A stretch of 35,574 nt of DNA from Bacteroidales bacterium (GTDB lineage Bacteria > Bacteroidota > Bacteroidia > Bacteroidales > UBA932): positions 1 to 35,574 of the forward strand of contig JAFYLU010000109.1 in the NCBI GenBank assembly GCA_017550025.1. The letters run 5' to 3'. Below the pieces are notes generated by a model, which did no database searches, had not been told where the DNA came from, and saw only the letters and a program-made list of their open reading frames with translations. Shown here in pieces: positions 26,797 through 34,458 of the stretch. The position numbers and the translations under genes are program-made. Position 1 is the stretch's first letter; each line of letters begins with the position of its first letter.

Positions 26797-29196
26797 CTAT
26801 TCATAAACCTTGATAACTTTGCCATCAGCCGCATAGTGGGTACCATCCATTCTGTTGCCGTTGGCAAAGTTTCCTTTGAACCAGGTCTTGTTCGTGTAGA
26901 TGCACTTACCTTTGCCGTGAGGGTAGCCGTTCTTGATCTCGCCCTCATATATGGTTCCATACTTATCCACTGTCTTTCCGCATCCGCGGATCAGGACTCC
27001 GTCTTCAAAAACGCCCTCCAGCCAATTGCCGTCTGTCATGGTAACCTTGCCCTTGACCAAGATATCGCCTTCGAAACTTCCTTCACAAGTCACATCAAGA
27101 TCTTGAACGGTCCTGACCATTATCTTTACTCCCGCCGGCTTGATAAGAGCAGCTTTTCCCTTGCCGACAGAAAGATTCCTGAATTTGAATATCTGTTCGT
27201 CATATCTCATCTCTGAAACATTCACAGACTTCTTCTCCGGCAGCGGTTTCATATCCTTCTTTACAGGATTGCCATTATCGAATTCCCCCTTATACACCGT
27301 TCCATCCGCATAGTGTATTTCACCATTTCCATGGCATTTACCCAAACGGCACCCTCCCTGATAACAAGACCCGTCCGAATATATCCTACGCATCGTGCCT
27401 TCTGTCAGACCGTTTTCATCAAACTGTCCTTCATACCATGACCCGTCGGAATAAGTAACTTTTCCATTCCTGAAAGAACCATCTTCAAAAAAGCCGTTGA
27501 GTATAATCTCCAGGGAGTCTGCAGTGAATGACGGCAATTTGACATTACAACACTCATAATTCCAGGAACCTCCGGGAATATTCTTAAGAGTCATGCGTAA
27601 AGTACCTTCTCCGTGAAAGGAATCCGCATAAAATCCACCTTCATACACTGAACTCCTTTCAATCCCGCCTTGCTTATCCTTGACTTTCTCACTGAAAACT
27701 CCCCTTCCATACTGTCGGCCATAGGCATAGGTTCCGGACGAAGAAATCCTTCCGTCCTTAAACATAATGACTCGGCTGCCTTCACCCTCCTGCAGACCGT
27801 CCACAAATGTACCTTGCTGCACCTCCTTCTCCAACTTTCCGGGCGCAGCCCATTCGCACACGCCATTGCCCAGATTCCCTGACATTCTTCCTCTGAATAC
27901 AGACACCTTGCCGGAAGGCGTGTCGCAGGTAATGGTACCGTGAACGAAAATGCCGTCAACAAATTCGCCATCGACAGTCATCCCTGTCTCATACACCTTA
28001 CCTCTTCCATTCAGCTGACCGTCTATAAAAATGCCCTGCAGCCTTGACTTTGTTTCCTGATTATATGCAGTTCCATATCCATACCTCTGCCCGTCCAGGA
28101 CATACGCTTTCGGCAACACACCGTTCTGATCAGCAGCAAGAGGCACGTCTTTTCTATATTTGTCCGAAATCCAGAACTGAAGGACAGGTTCCTTTCCTGG
28201 CTTTGTGACCGTAATCAGTCCGTGCCTTACACCATTACGGAAATCTCCCTCATATACGACTCCCTTTTTGTCTGTCAGTCTGCCCTTTCCATGAGGCACT
28301 CTGTCACGGGTCTGTCCTTCGTATAGTCCTTCACGGGTCACCAGCTCCGCATATGGTCTGTAAAGCTCCGGAAAACACAAAGGGAAAGCACGCGACAGAC
28401 TGACATATTCGGCAACCGAAGACTTTATGTCCGACAATATGAACTCCTTTCTTTCCAATCTTGCAGAAAAATCAGCGACAAACTTTTCCATCGAAACATC
28501 TGCGATGCTAATGACATTCTGCGAATATACGGCAAACTTCTGTCCGGTAGAAGAATTCATGAATGTCTCATACTCCTTGAGGTCAGCCGCAGAAAGATAG
28601 TCCACTACAGACTGCTTGAAAATATTGAAGAGGTTGTCCAGCACCTTACGGAGTGCCGAAATCATAAGCCTTATCTGCGTATCCGGGATACCGGACTTTC
28701 TTGCTTTCGAAATCATTGCACCGTCCTCATCAAGCATTTCATCTATTATATGATCATAGGCTGCCAGCGATGCCTTGAAAAATGGTTCAAAACCGGAAGC
28801 ATAATCCTTATCATTCAGCAAATATGAGAATTCCGGTGCAGCACCCACTTCAGACTGTAGTGCTTTGGTGATATTGCCCACATAAGTTGTCAGAAATGTA
28901 GAAGAATTTAAATATCGGTAAGCATGAGTATTGTAAAACTCCAGAATCTGACGAAGTTCCTGATCATTGAACGAGGACAGATGCTCCCTTGATATATTCT
29001 TCATCATCTCTGAAAATGTCCAATGTCCCATAAGCTTTTCCTCATGAGTCATCCGTATATCATCAAGAACCATATCAAGCATCGGACGCGGGATTCCTCC
29101 TATGATCACCGAATCTTCCAGAGCTTCTCTGTCCTGGGCAAAAAGAGAATGTACACCTATGATCAAGGTGTACATCAATAAAAGCAGTCTTCTCAT
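26797..29196 (-). CDS. Exported MORN-repeat protein
   Basis: About 799 residues from the ATG at 29196. I prefer this start because it begins a clean signal peptide (MRRLLLLMYTLIIGVHSLFA-Q); the longer reading overlaps the upstream gene by 26 bp. Residues about 25-290 are helical and contain two stretches resembling DUF2059 (FNDQELRQILEFYNTH and LSAADLKEYETFMNSSTGQK). From about 300 to the end there are at least ten MORN-type repeats of the YEGxFxxGxxHGxGxxxxxDG pattern, for example YEGDFRNGVRHG, YEGQFDENGLTEG, YKGEFDNG and YEGEIKNGYPHGKGKCIY. MORN repeats form elongated beta structures that bind lipids or proteins. No enzyme domain is visible. It lies 16 bp after the nucleoside phosphorylase gene and is probably on its transcript. 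Confidence 0.83.
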   Translation of the reverse strand: MRRLLLLMYTLIIGVHSLFAQDREALEDSVIIGGIPRPMLDMVLDDIRMTHEEKLMGHWTFSEMMKNISREHLSSFNDQELRQILEFYNTHAYRYLNSSTFLTTYVGNITKALQSEVGAAPEFSYLLNDKDYASGFEPFFKASLAAYDHIIDEMLDEDGAMISKARKSGIPDTQIRLMISALRKVLDNLFNIFKQSVVDYLSAADLKEYETFMNSSTGQKFAVYSQNVISIADVSMEKFVADFSARLERKEFILSDIKSSVAEYVSLSRAFPLCFPELYRPYAELVTREGLYEGQTRDRVPHGKGRLTDKKGVVYEGDFRNGVRHGLITVTKPGKEPVLQFWISDKYRKDVPLAADQNGVLPKAYVLDGQRYGYGTAYNQETKSRLQGIFIDGQLNGRGKVYETGMTVDGEFVDGIFVHGTITCDTPSGKVSVFRGRMSGNLGNGVCEWAAPGKLEKEVQQGTFVDGLQEGEGSRVIMFKDGRISSSGTYAYGRQYGRGVFSEKVKDKQGGIERSSVYEGGFYADSFHGEGTLRMTLKNIPGGSWNYECCNVKLPSFTADSLEIILNGFFEDGSFRNGKVTYSDGSWYEGQFDENGLTEGTMRRIYSDGSCYQGGCRLGKCHGNGEIHYADGTVYKGEFDNGNPVKKDMKPLPEKKSVNVSEMRYDEQIFKFRNLSVGKGKAALIKPAGVKIMVRTVQDLDVTCEGSFEGDILVKGKVTMTDGNWLEGVFEDGVLIRGCGKTVDKYGTIYEGEIKNGYPHGKGKCIYTNKTWFKGNFANGNRMDGTHYAADGKVIKVYE

Positions 29197-29212
29197 AATA
29201 CTGTCATTAATA

Positions 29213-30082
29213 TTATTCAGCAAGTTTGTCAAGTACAAGCTCGACGAGCTTTCTCACCTGAGGCTTGTAGTCCGGATTGCTCGCCTTATGATGACGATGG
29301 GCTATGATACAGCATACGGTTCCGGCATTGTGTCCCAGATGAGCTGCGATTCCTGCGATTGCCGAACCTTCCATCTCGAAGTTGGTGACCTTGAGGTCGC
29401 CGAAGCGGAAGGATTCGAAAGTATCAAGCATGTCAGGCATAGCCAGAGGCATACGCAAGACACGGCCCTGAGGTCCATAGAAACCGGACGCGGCGATTGT
29501 CATTCCAGGGAAAGTGCAGTCACGGAAAAGTTCCGACATTCTTTCTCCCGCCTTTACGAAATATGGATCCGGAAGATGTCTGTTCCATCCTGTGTGAGCC
29601 TTGAACGCATCTTCGATATCCGCCATGGCAATCTTGTCCCTGTCCGCATACCAGTTCATAAGTCCGTCACATCCGACAGAAATATGAGAGAATACGAAGG
29701 ATCCGAGAGGAATCTCCGGCTGTATGGCTCCGGAAGTACCGATCCTTATGATATTCAGGCATCTGTGGACAGGCTTCACTTCCCTTGTCTCAAAATCGAT
29801 GTTGGCAAGTGCATCAAGTTCGTTCATGACGATATCGATATTGTCTGTACCGATACCTGTGGAAAGTGCTGTTATCCTGACTCCCTTGTATTTACCGGTA
29901 ACCGACACGAATTCGCGCGAAGCGTGTCTGAATTCCTTATCCTCAAAATATTCTGCAATCATATCCACGCGGCCAGGGTCTCCTACCAGGATCACATTGT
30001 CCGCAAGTTCTTCGGGACGGAGATGAAGGTGGAACACCGATCCGTCGCCATTGATTATAAGTTCTGATTCTGCTATTCTCAT
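29213..30082 (-). CDS. Nucleoside phosphorylase, uridine phosphorylase-like
   Basis: A 289-residue PNP/UDP family phosphorylase from the ATG at 30082; the 18-nt extension begins with TTG and is unlikely. It uses phosphate to split nucleosides into base and ribose 1-phosphate. Visible motifs are VILVGDPGRV (phosphate-binding glycine loop), STGIGTDNIDIVMNEL, the central RIGTSGAI and the ribose-binding FEMEGSAIAG. The TGIGT and FEMEGSAI motifs fit the NP-I family; the length (about 290, versus about 253 for E. coli Udp) and sequence fit the Bacteroidota uridine phosphorylase-like branch. Purine versus pyrimidine specificity cannot be fixed by eye. First gene of a unit with the MORN protein, divergent from the DUF4293 gene. 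Confidence 0.87.
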   Translation of the reverse strand: MRIAESELIINGDGSVFHLHLRPEELADNVILVGDPGRVDMIAEYFEDKEFRHASREFVSVTGKYKGVRITALSTGIGTDNIDIVMNELDALANIDFETREVKPVHRCLNIIRIGTSGAIQPEIPLGSFVFSHISVGCDGLMNWYADRDKIAMADIEDAFKAHTGWNRHLPDPYFVKAGERMSELFRDCTFPGMTIAASGFYGPQGRVLRMPLAMPDMLDTFESFRFGDLKVTNFEMEGSAIAGIAAHLGHNAGTVCCIIAHRHHKASNPDYKPQVRKLVELVLDKLAE

Positions 30083-30108
30083 GGCTATATTCTTTATCAA
30101 TAATCGTT

Positions 30109-30116
30109 CAAATATA
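30109..30116 (-). promoter_or_regulatory. -7 box of the nucleoside phosphorylase gene
   Basis: TATATTTG on the minus strand, 26 nt upstream of the preferred ATG at 30082. It is only 21 bp from the divergent box at 30138-30145. Confidence 0.6.
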
Positions 30117-30137
30117 GTTTTTTCCTATGAAAATTCC

Positions 30138-30145
30138 TACTTTTG
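30138..30145 (+). promoter_or_regulatory. -7 box of the DUF4293 gene
   Basis: TACTTTTG followed by C on the plus strand. It implies a start near 30152 and a leader of 10-16 nt, which rules out the upstream in-frame starts. Confidence 0.6.
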
Positions 30146-30161
30146 CCATATATCAAACGAC

Positions 30162-30599
30162 ATGACCATGTGGCAGAGAATCCAGACATTATATTTAGGC
30201 ACAGCGACATTCCTCATTTTCTTCATGTTTTTCAGCACATTCGCTACGATTGTCGGTCCTGACGGCAGCGAAGTGACCATAAGATATGTCGAAAAACTCC
30301 CCTATCTCACCTTGATGATAATGCTCATCACGGCCCATATCGCTGCAACTGCAAGTTTCAAGGCATTCTTCCTGCAGGCAAGAGTCGCCGTAATAGCCGG
30401 CCTGCTGGCCCTCGGCTTCCAGTTATGGCTTGCCATTGACTTCTGGATGAACAAAGATGTCATGTCATTCTCGATAACAGCCTTGTTCCCGCTTGCGGCA
30501 GCCTTTCTCGACTTCATATCCGCAAAGAAATCAATGGTGGACGAAATGACAGTGCAGGCTGTAAAGTCCGCAAGGAAATCGAAAAAGAAAAACCGATAA
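30162..30599 (+). CDS. DUF4293 family four-helix membrane protein
   Basis: A 145-residue protein (143 if the second ATG at 30168 is used). It begins with the hallmark MWQRIQTLYL and has four hydrophobic helices (about 9-31, 46-66, 73-92, 99-118), ending in a Lys/Arg-rich tail. This matches DUF4293, a Bacteroidota-restricted family of unknown function often found beside housekeeping genes. The open frame extends upstream to 30051, but the promoter box at 30138-30145 and the family start argue for 30162 or 30168. The last codons form part of the terminator stem. Confidence 0.85.
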   Translation: MTMWQRIQTLYLGTATFLIFFMFFSTFATIVGPDGSEVTIRYVEKLPYLTLMIMLITAHIAATASFKAFFLQARVAVIAGLLALGFQLWLAIDFWMNKDVMSFSITALFPLAAAFLDFISAKKSMVDEMTVQAVKSARKSKKKNR

Positions 30600-30624
30600 G
30601 AAGATTGACTTCTTATCGGTTTTT
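30588..30624. terminator. Bidirectional terminator between DUF4293 and fabZ genes
   Basis: Arms 30588-30603 and 30609-30624 form a perfect 16-bp stem around a 5-nt loop, with A5 on one side and T5 on the other. It includes the DUF4293 stop codon and lies 1 bp before the fabZ stop on the other strand, so it serves both units. Confidence 0.93.
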
Positions 30625-30625
30625 C

Positions 30626-31036
30626 CTATACAAGCGCAAAGGACAGATCTCCCTTGCAGCATATTTTCCCGTCCACTGCAAGTTCAGCTTCGCAAAAGAC
30701 AATATTGCCTCTTTTAGCCTTAAGTCTTGCCGTTATCTGACACAGGTCTCCCGGTCTGACAATATTCTTGAAACGCACCTTGTCGATTCCGCTGTAAAGC
30801 GTTGTCTTCCCCGGAAGGTCATCCTTTATCAGAAGGGCGCAGCTCTGTGCCATGATCTCGCATTGGATGACTCCCGGAACGATCGGGTTGCCAGGAAAAT
30901 GCCCCTGGCAGAAGAATTCATCTTCGCGTATACGGTATTCCGCGTGACACACACCATCTTCATCAACGGTGATTTCATCGATCAAGAGCATAGGTTCCCT
31001 ATGAGGGAGGAACTCCTTCAATTCTTCTCTCTTCAT
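30626..31036 (-). CDS. fabZ: 3-hydroxyacyl-ACP dehydratase, FabZ-like
   Basis: A 136-residue single hot-dog-fold protein, usual FabZ length (about 140-150). The active-site His46 is in GHFPGNPIVPGV (45-56) and Glu60 in QCEIMAQ, the standard FabZ pair. It dehydrates 3-hydroxyacyl-ACP to trans-2-enoyl-ACP in type II fatty-acid elongation. Last gene of the fabH-fabK-fabF-fabZ unit, 22 bp after fabF, ending at the bidirectional terminator. A second fabZ (for example an lpxC-fabZ fusion) would be expected elsewhere in a Bacteroidales genome. Confidence 0.9.
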   Translation of the reverse strand: MKREELKEFLPHREPMLLIDEITVDEDGVCHAEYRIREDEFFCQGHFPGNPIVPGVIQCEIMAQSCALLIKDDLPGKTTLYSGIDKVRFKNIVRPGDLCQITARLKAKRGNIVFCEAELAVDGKICCKGDLSFALV

Positions 31037-31058
31037 ATGTTCAAGTCTGATTCAGGTT

Positions 31059-32309
31059 TTATCCGTTATATTTCCTGAAGGCTACGCATCCGTTATGTCC
31101 GCCGAATCCCAATGAATCCGATATAGCCATTGTAAGAGGAGCCTCGACCGGCTTGTTCGGAGTATAGTCAAGATCGCACTCCGGATCCACCTCATCAAGA
31201 TTGATTGTAGGAGGTACAATGCCATTCTTCAATGCAAGAACTGAAGCAACTGCCTCTGCAGCACCTGCAGCTCCAAGCATGTGTCCGGTCGCAGCCTTGA
31301 TAGAACTTACATGAGCCTTGTATGCATCATCACCAAGGGCAAGCTTGAAAGCAGCAGTCTCTGAAACATCATTCAAAGCCGTTCCGGTTCCATGCGCATT
31401 GATATAAAGAACATCATCCGACGTGTATCCTGCCTCATCAAGAGCCTGTCTGATGGCCGCTGCCTGTGTCAGTCCGTCCGGACGTGGAGCAGTCACATGG
31501 TAGGCATCGCAGGTGTTTCCATATCCGCACACCTCCGCAATGATTTCCGCGCCGCGTGCCACAGCATGTTCATATTCCTCGAGAACGAGCATTGCCGCAC
31601 CTTCCGCAATCACGAATCCGCCCCTGTTCTTATTGAAAGGAAGTGATGCATATTTCGGATCCTCCGCTCTTGAAAGGGCCTTTGCATTGGCAAATCCCGC
31701 AACTGCAAGATGAACGATGGCAGCTTCCGTTCCACCTGCGATGACAGCATCGACATAACCATGCTTTATCGCACGATAGGCTTCTCCTATGGCATGTGTC
31801 GATGTTGCGCACGCGGTCACTACCGGAAGGCACGGGCCGCAGGCCTTGTTCCTGATCGCTATATTTCCCGCCGCAATATTGGAAATCATGGTAGGGATCA
31901 GCAGAGGCGAGACCCACTTGGCACCTTCGTTGAAGATCTTCTCGGTCTCACGCACCTGGGTATTGAATCCACCGATTCCAGATCCGACATATACTCCGAA
32001 GCGGAACGGGTCGATATTTCCATCCTCACCCGACTTCAGCCCGGCTTCTGTCATGGCCTGCCACGCTGCAGCTACAGCAAATATGGTAAACCTGTCCTGC
32101 TTTCTTGCAAAAGGAGCTTCTATTTCATAGTCTGCAGGATTGAAATCCTTTACCTCTCCGGCAATCTTCACCGGCAGGTCTTCTGTAGGAGTAAGAGTAA
32201 TGAAGTCGATGCCACAGACACCATCAAGCAGATTTTTCCAGAAAGTCCTGACATCATTTCCCACCGGAGTCACGACTCCGGTTCCTGTTACTACAACTCT
32301 TCTATTCAT
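31059..32309 (-). CDS. fabF: Beta-ketoacyl-ACP synthase II
   Basis: A 416-residue condensing enzyme from the ATG at 32309; the longer frame begins with TTG and adds seven unconserved residues. The Cys-His-His triad is complete in preferred-start numbering: Cys167 in VTACATSTHA, His306 in NAHGTGTALND and His343 in ATGHMLGAAG. The opening RRVVVTGTGVVTPVG and closing NSLGFGGHN-type pattern (here DSLGFGGHNG) are typical of FabF. It elongates acyl-ACP with malonyl-ACP. Third gene of the fab cluster. A role in a specialised polyketide or aryl-polyene pathway was considered, but no ACP, chain-length factor or acyltransferase is adjacent. Confidence 0.94.
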   Translation of the reverse strand: MNRRVVVTGTGVVTPVGNDVRTFWKNLLDGVCGIDFITLTPTEDLPVKIAGEVKDFNPADYEIEAPFARKQDRFTIFAVAAAWQAMTEAGLKSGEDGNIDPFRFGVYVGSGIGGFNTQVRETEKIFNEGAKWVSPLLIPTMISNIAAGNIAIRNKACGPCLPVVTACATSTHAIGEAYRAIKHGYVDAVIAGGTEAAIVHLAVAGFANAKALSRAEDPKYASLPFNKNRGGFVIAEGAAMLVLEEYEHAVARGAEIIAEVCGYGNTCDAYHVTAPRPDGLTQAAAIRQALDEAGYTSDDVLYINAHGTGTALNDVSETAAFKLALGDDAYKAHVSSIKAATGHMLGAAGAAEAVASVLALKNGIVPPTINLDEVDPECDLDYTPNKPVEAPLTMAISDSLGFGGHNGCVAFRKYNG

Positions 32310-32341
32310 AATATCAACAGTATCTTCCAAATTAAGTTCAA

Positions 32342-33295
32342 CTATAATGCAAAGCGGGCTGCAGTTTCCGCAATAACCTTCTCTGCACCGAGGATCAGGT
32401 CCTCTACAATCTCCTTTGCCGGCTCAATCTTTCTGACCATACCCGCACATTCTCCAGCCATATAGCTTCCGTTGCGGTCACCTTCCTGAACAGCCTTGCG
32501 AAGAGCGCCGCTACCGAAAGCCAGAATATCTTCCTGACTGACGGAAGGATCATTCTCCATCTTTGCAAATGTCTTGGAGAAAGGCGTCTTGAGGGAACGC
32601 ACAGGATGCCCAAGAGACTTTCCGGTAACGATTGTGGATATGTCCGTAGCCTTGAGTATCTTCTCCTTATATTCCGGATGTACATTGCATTCCTGCGCCG
32701 AAAGGAAACGGGTACCGACCTGAATGGCCTCCGCTCCAAGCATGAAGGCTGCAGCCGCACCTCTTCCGTCACAGATTCCTCCCGCAGCAACCACCGGTAT
32801 GTTAAGAGCATCAACCACCTGCGGCACGAGAGACATAGTATGGAGTTCGCCCACATGGCCACCTGATTCCGCACCTTCAGCCACCACGGCATCAGCACCT
32901 GCCTGCTGCATCTTGAGAGCAAGGGCAACAGAAGCGACTACGGGTATGACCTTGATTCCTGCTTCCTTCCACATGGACATATACTTTGCCGGCGATCCGG
33001 CTCCTGTAGTAATTATCTTAACTCCTTCCTCGATCACCATATGCGCAATTTCCTCTGCATTCGGTGCCTGAAGCATTATATTCACGCCGAACGGTTTGTC
33101 TGTCATCTCCCTGCACTTTCTCACCTCATTCCTGACCGCTTCCGTTCCTGCATTGATAGAGGAAATCAGACCTAGTCCGCCGGCATTGGAAACCGCCGCA
33201 GCCAGAGACGCGTCGGCAACCCAGGCCATTCCCCCTTGAAATACAGGATATCTTATCCCTAACATTTCACATATTCTGCTCTTTACCATATTCAT
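32342..33295 (-). CDS. fabK: Enoyl-ACP reductase II (FabK), FMN-dependent
   Basis: A 317-residue TIM-barrel flavoprotein of the nitronate monooxygenase/FabK family, close to the length of Streptococcus pneumoniae FabK (about 324). The opening IRYPVFQGGMAWVADASLAAAVSNAGGLG and the loop VAEGAESGGHVGE with the conserved histidine (about 147) are the FabK hallmarks. PVVAAGGICDGRG and GAEAIQVGTRF form the FMN phosphate-binding part. It reduces enoyl-ACP with NAD(P)H, the last elongation step. Location next to fabH, fabF and fabZ supports FabK over a nitronate monooxygenase. It has its own promoter in the gap after fabH. FabK enzymes are generally insensitive to triclosan. Confidence 0.91.
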   Translation of the reverse strand: MNMVKSRICEMLGIRYPVFQGGMAWVADASLAAAVSNAGGLGLISSINAGTEAVRNEVRKCREMTDKPFGVNIMLQAPNAEEIAHMVIEEGVKIITTGAGSPAKYMSMWKEAGIKVIPVVASVALALKMQQAGADAVVAEGAESGGHVGELHTMSLVPQVVDALNIPVVAAGGICDGRGAAAAFMLGAEAIQVGTRFLSAQECNVHPEYKEKILKATDISTIVTGKSLGHPVRSLKTPFSKTFAKMENDPSVSQEDILAFGSGALRKAVQEGDRNGSYMAGECAGMVRKIEPAKEIVEDLILGAEKVIAETAARFAL

Positions 33296-33314
33296 GTAAT
33301 CTTAAAGCAATCTA

Positions 33315-33344
33315 CAAATATAAACATTTTTTTTACCACTCAAA
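33315..33344 (-). promoter_or_regulatory. Internal promoter for fabK-fabF-fabZ
   Basis: On the minus strand TATATTTG (-7) is at 33322-33315 and TTTG (-33) at 33344-33341, spacing 18 nt. The -33 box lies inside the last codons of fabH. The leader to the fabK ATG is about 15 nt. Confidence 0.6.
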
Positions 33345-34280
33345 AACAACGGCTCCAGAGACAAATCCGGCACCAAATGCGCTCATGACGACAACATCTC
33401 CTTTCTTGAATCTCCCCCCACGTCTGCACTCATCAAGAAGGATGGGACATGAGGAACTTGATGAATTGCCATGATCATGGATATTGACCGGAAATCTGGA
33501 ATCCGGTTGTTCGAGATAGGCACGGATCGCCTGTATGATTCGTATATTGGCCTGGTGAAGGAGAAAATGGCTCACATCACCGGCACGAAGTCCGGCATCG
33601 TCAAGCACTCTCGAGATGTCCGTTGCCGCTGCCTTTACAGCGAACTTGAAGACATCCTGTCCCTTCATCTGAAGCGGAACTTCAACCTCTTCCTTTTCTA
33701 TATAAGGAGTCGGCTGAAGGAGCCTGTACTGCCAGAGCTTGTCCGTCGCGCTCGCTGCAGAGAGCCTTATGCTCTTTATATTGTCACCAGGGGTAAGGAC
33801 TGCAGCGCCGGCACCATCGCCGAAAAGCACACATGTGCGCCTGTCACTCCAGTCAGTCATCCTCGTAGGCTCCTCCGCACATACGACAAGCACATTCTGT
33901 ACTCTGCCAGCCTTATAGAAGGATTCCGCCATCTCAAGCGCATATATGAATCCCGCACATGCACAGTTTATGTCAATGCACGGGCATGAAGCCCCGATGC
34001 CTCCCTGAATGATGCAGCTGAGCTGCGGAGTCACATATTCATTGACCACATTGGAACAAATTATGAAGTCCAGCTGGCTGGCCTGAATGCCTGCATCTTC
34101 CAATGCCTTCACAGCTGCCTCGACAGCCATATCCTCAAGTTTCTCATGGGAGATCACATGTCTGCTCGACACTCCCGTCCTTGTCCTGATCCACTCGTCA
34201 CTTGTGTCAAGAAACTCTGACAACATCTCGTTTGTAACCACTTTGGAAGGCAAAACGCTTCCTGTACCTGCAATTTTCAT
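33333..34280 (-). CDS. fabH: Beta-ketoacyl-ACP synthase III
   Basis: A 315-residue initiating condensing enzyme from the ATG at 34280. The open frame runs 47 codons further upstream, but that part is unlike FabH and covers the promoter box at 34307-34314. The Cys-His-Asn triad is present: Cys108 in NCACAGF, His242 in LLHQAN and Asn272 in HGNSSSSS. It condenses acetyl- or branched acyl-CoA with malonyl-ACP to start fatty-acid chains; starter preference cannot be read. First gene of the cluster and divergent from the LytTR gene. There is no PlsX or ACP gene beside it, unlike many bacteria. Confidence 0.94.
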   Translation of the reverse strand: MKIAGTGSVLPSKVVTNEMLSEFLDTSDEWIRTRTGVSSRHVISHEKLEDMAVEAAVKALEDAGIQASQLDFIICSNVVNEYVTPQLSCIIQGGIGASCPCIDINCACAGFIYALEMAESFYKAGRVQNVLVVCAEEPTRMTDWSDRRTCVLFGDGAGAAVLTPGDNIKSIRLSAASATDKLWQYRLLQPTPYIEKEEVEVPLQMKGQDVFKFAVKAAATDISRVLDDAGLRAGDVSHFLLHQANIRIIQAIRAYLEQPDSRFPVNIHDHGNSSSSSCPILLDECRRGGRFKKGDVVVMSAFGAGFVSGAVVFEW

Positions 34281-34306
34281 ATGATTTCCTTTAAGTTGAT
34301 CGGATG

Positions 34307-34314
34307 CAAAAATA
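34307..34314 (-). promoter_or_regulatory. fabH -7 box
   Basis: TATTTTTG on the minus strand, with a leader of about 20 nt to the ATG at 34280. No good -33 box was found. It supports the short fabH start. Confidence 0.55.
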
Positions 34315-34404
34315 AGCCGAGGTACCAAGCAGGAAAAACGAATGTGGTCAAGTCTGCATTCTGTTGGCGACTGACAGGGACATGGGTGACACTGACGGTA
34401 AAAT

Positions 34405-34435
34405 TTTGGTATTTGGGGCAAAATACCTACATTTG
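34405..34435 (+). promoter_or_regulatory. Promoter of the LytTR gene
   Basis: TTTG (-33) at 34405-34408, then 19 nt, then TACATTTG (-7) at 34428-34435. The predicted start is near 34442 and the ATG is at 34459. Spacing and boxes are canonical. Confidence 0.73.
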
Positions 34436-34458
34436 CTACCCACTAAAATTGAAAGTTG

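Noticed and set aside
29102-30067. 321-codon plus-strand ORF over the MORN and phosphorylase genes
   Set aside because: It spans the junction of two well-supported minus-strand genes and covers the FEMEG and RIGTSG motifs of the phosphorylase; it is antisense noise.
30626-34280. Specialised polyketide or aryl-polyene biosynthetic cluster
   Set aside because: Only four standard type II fatty-acid enzymes are present; there is no ACP, acyl-AMP ligase, glycosyl or acyltransferase, or exporter next to them.
34281-34421. N-terminal extension of FabH by 47 residues
   Set aside because: The extension has no resemblance to FabH, overlaps the -7 box at 34307-34314, and the ATG at 34280 begins the conserved MKIAGTGSVLP start.
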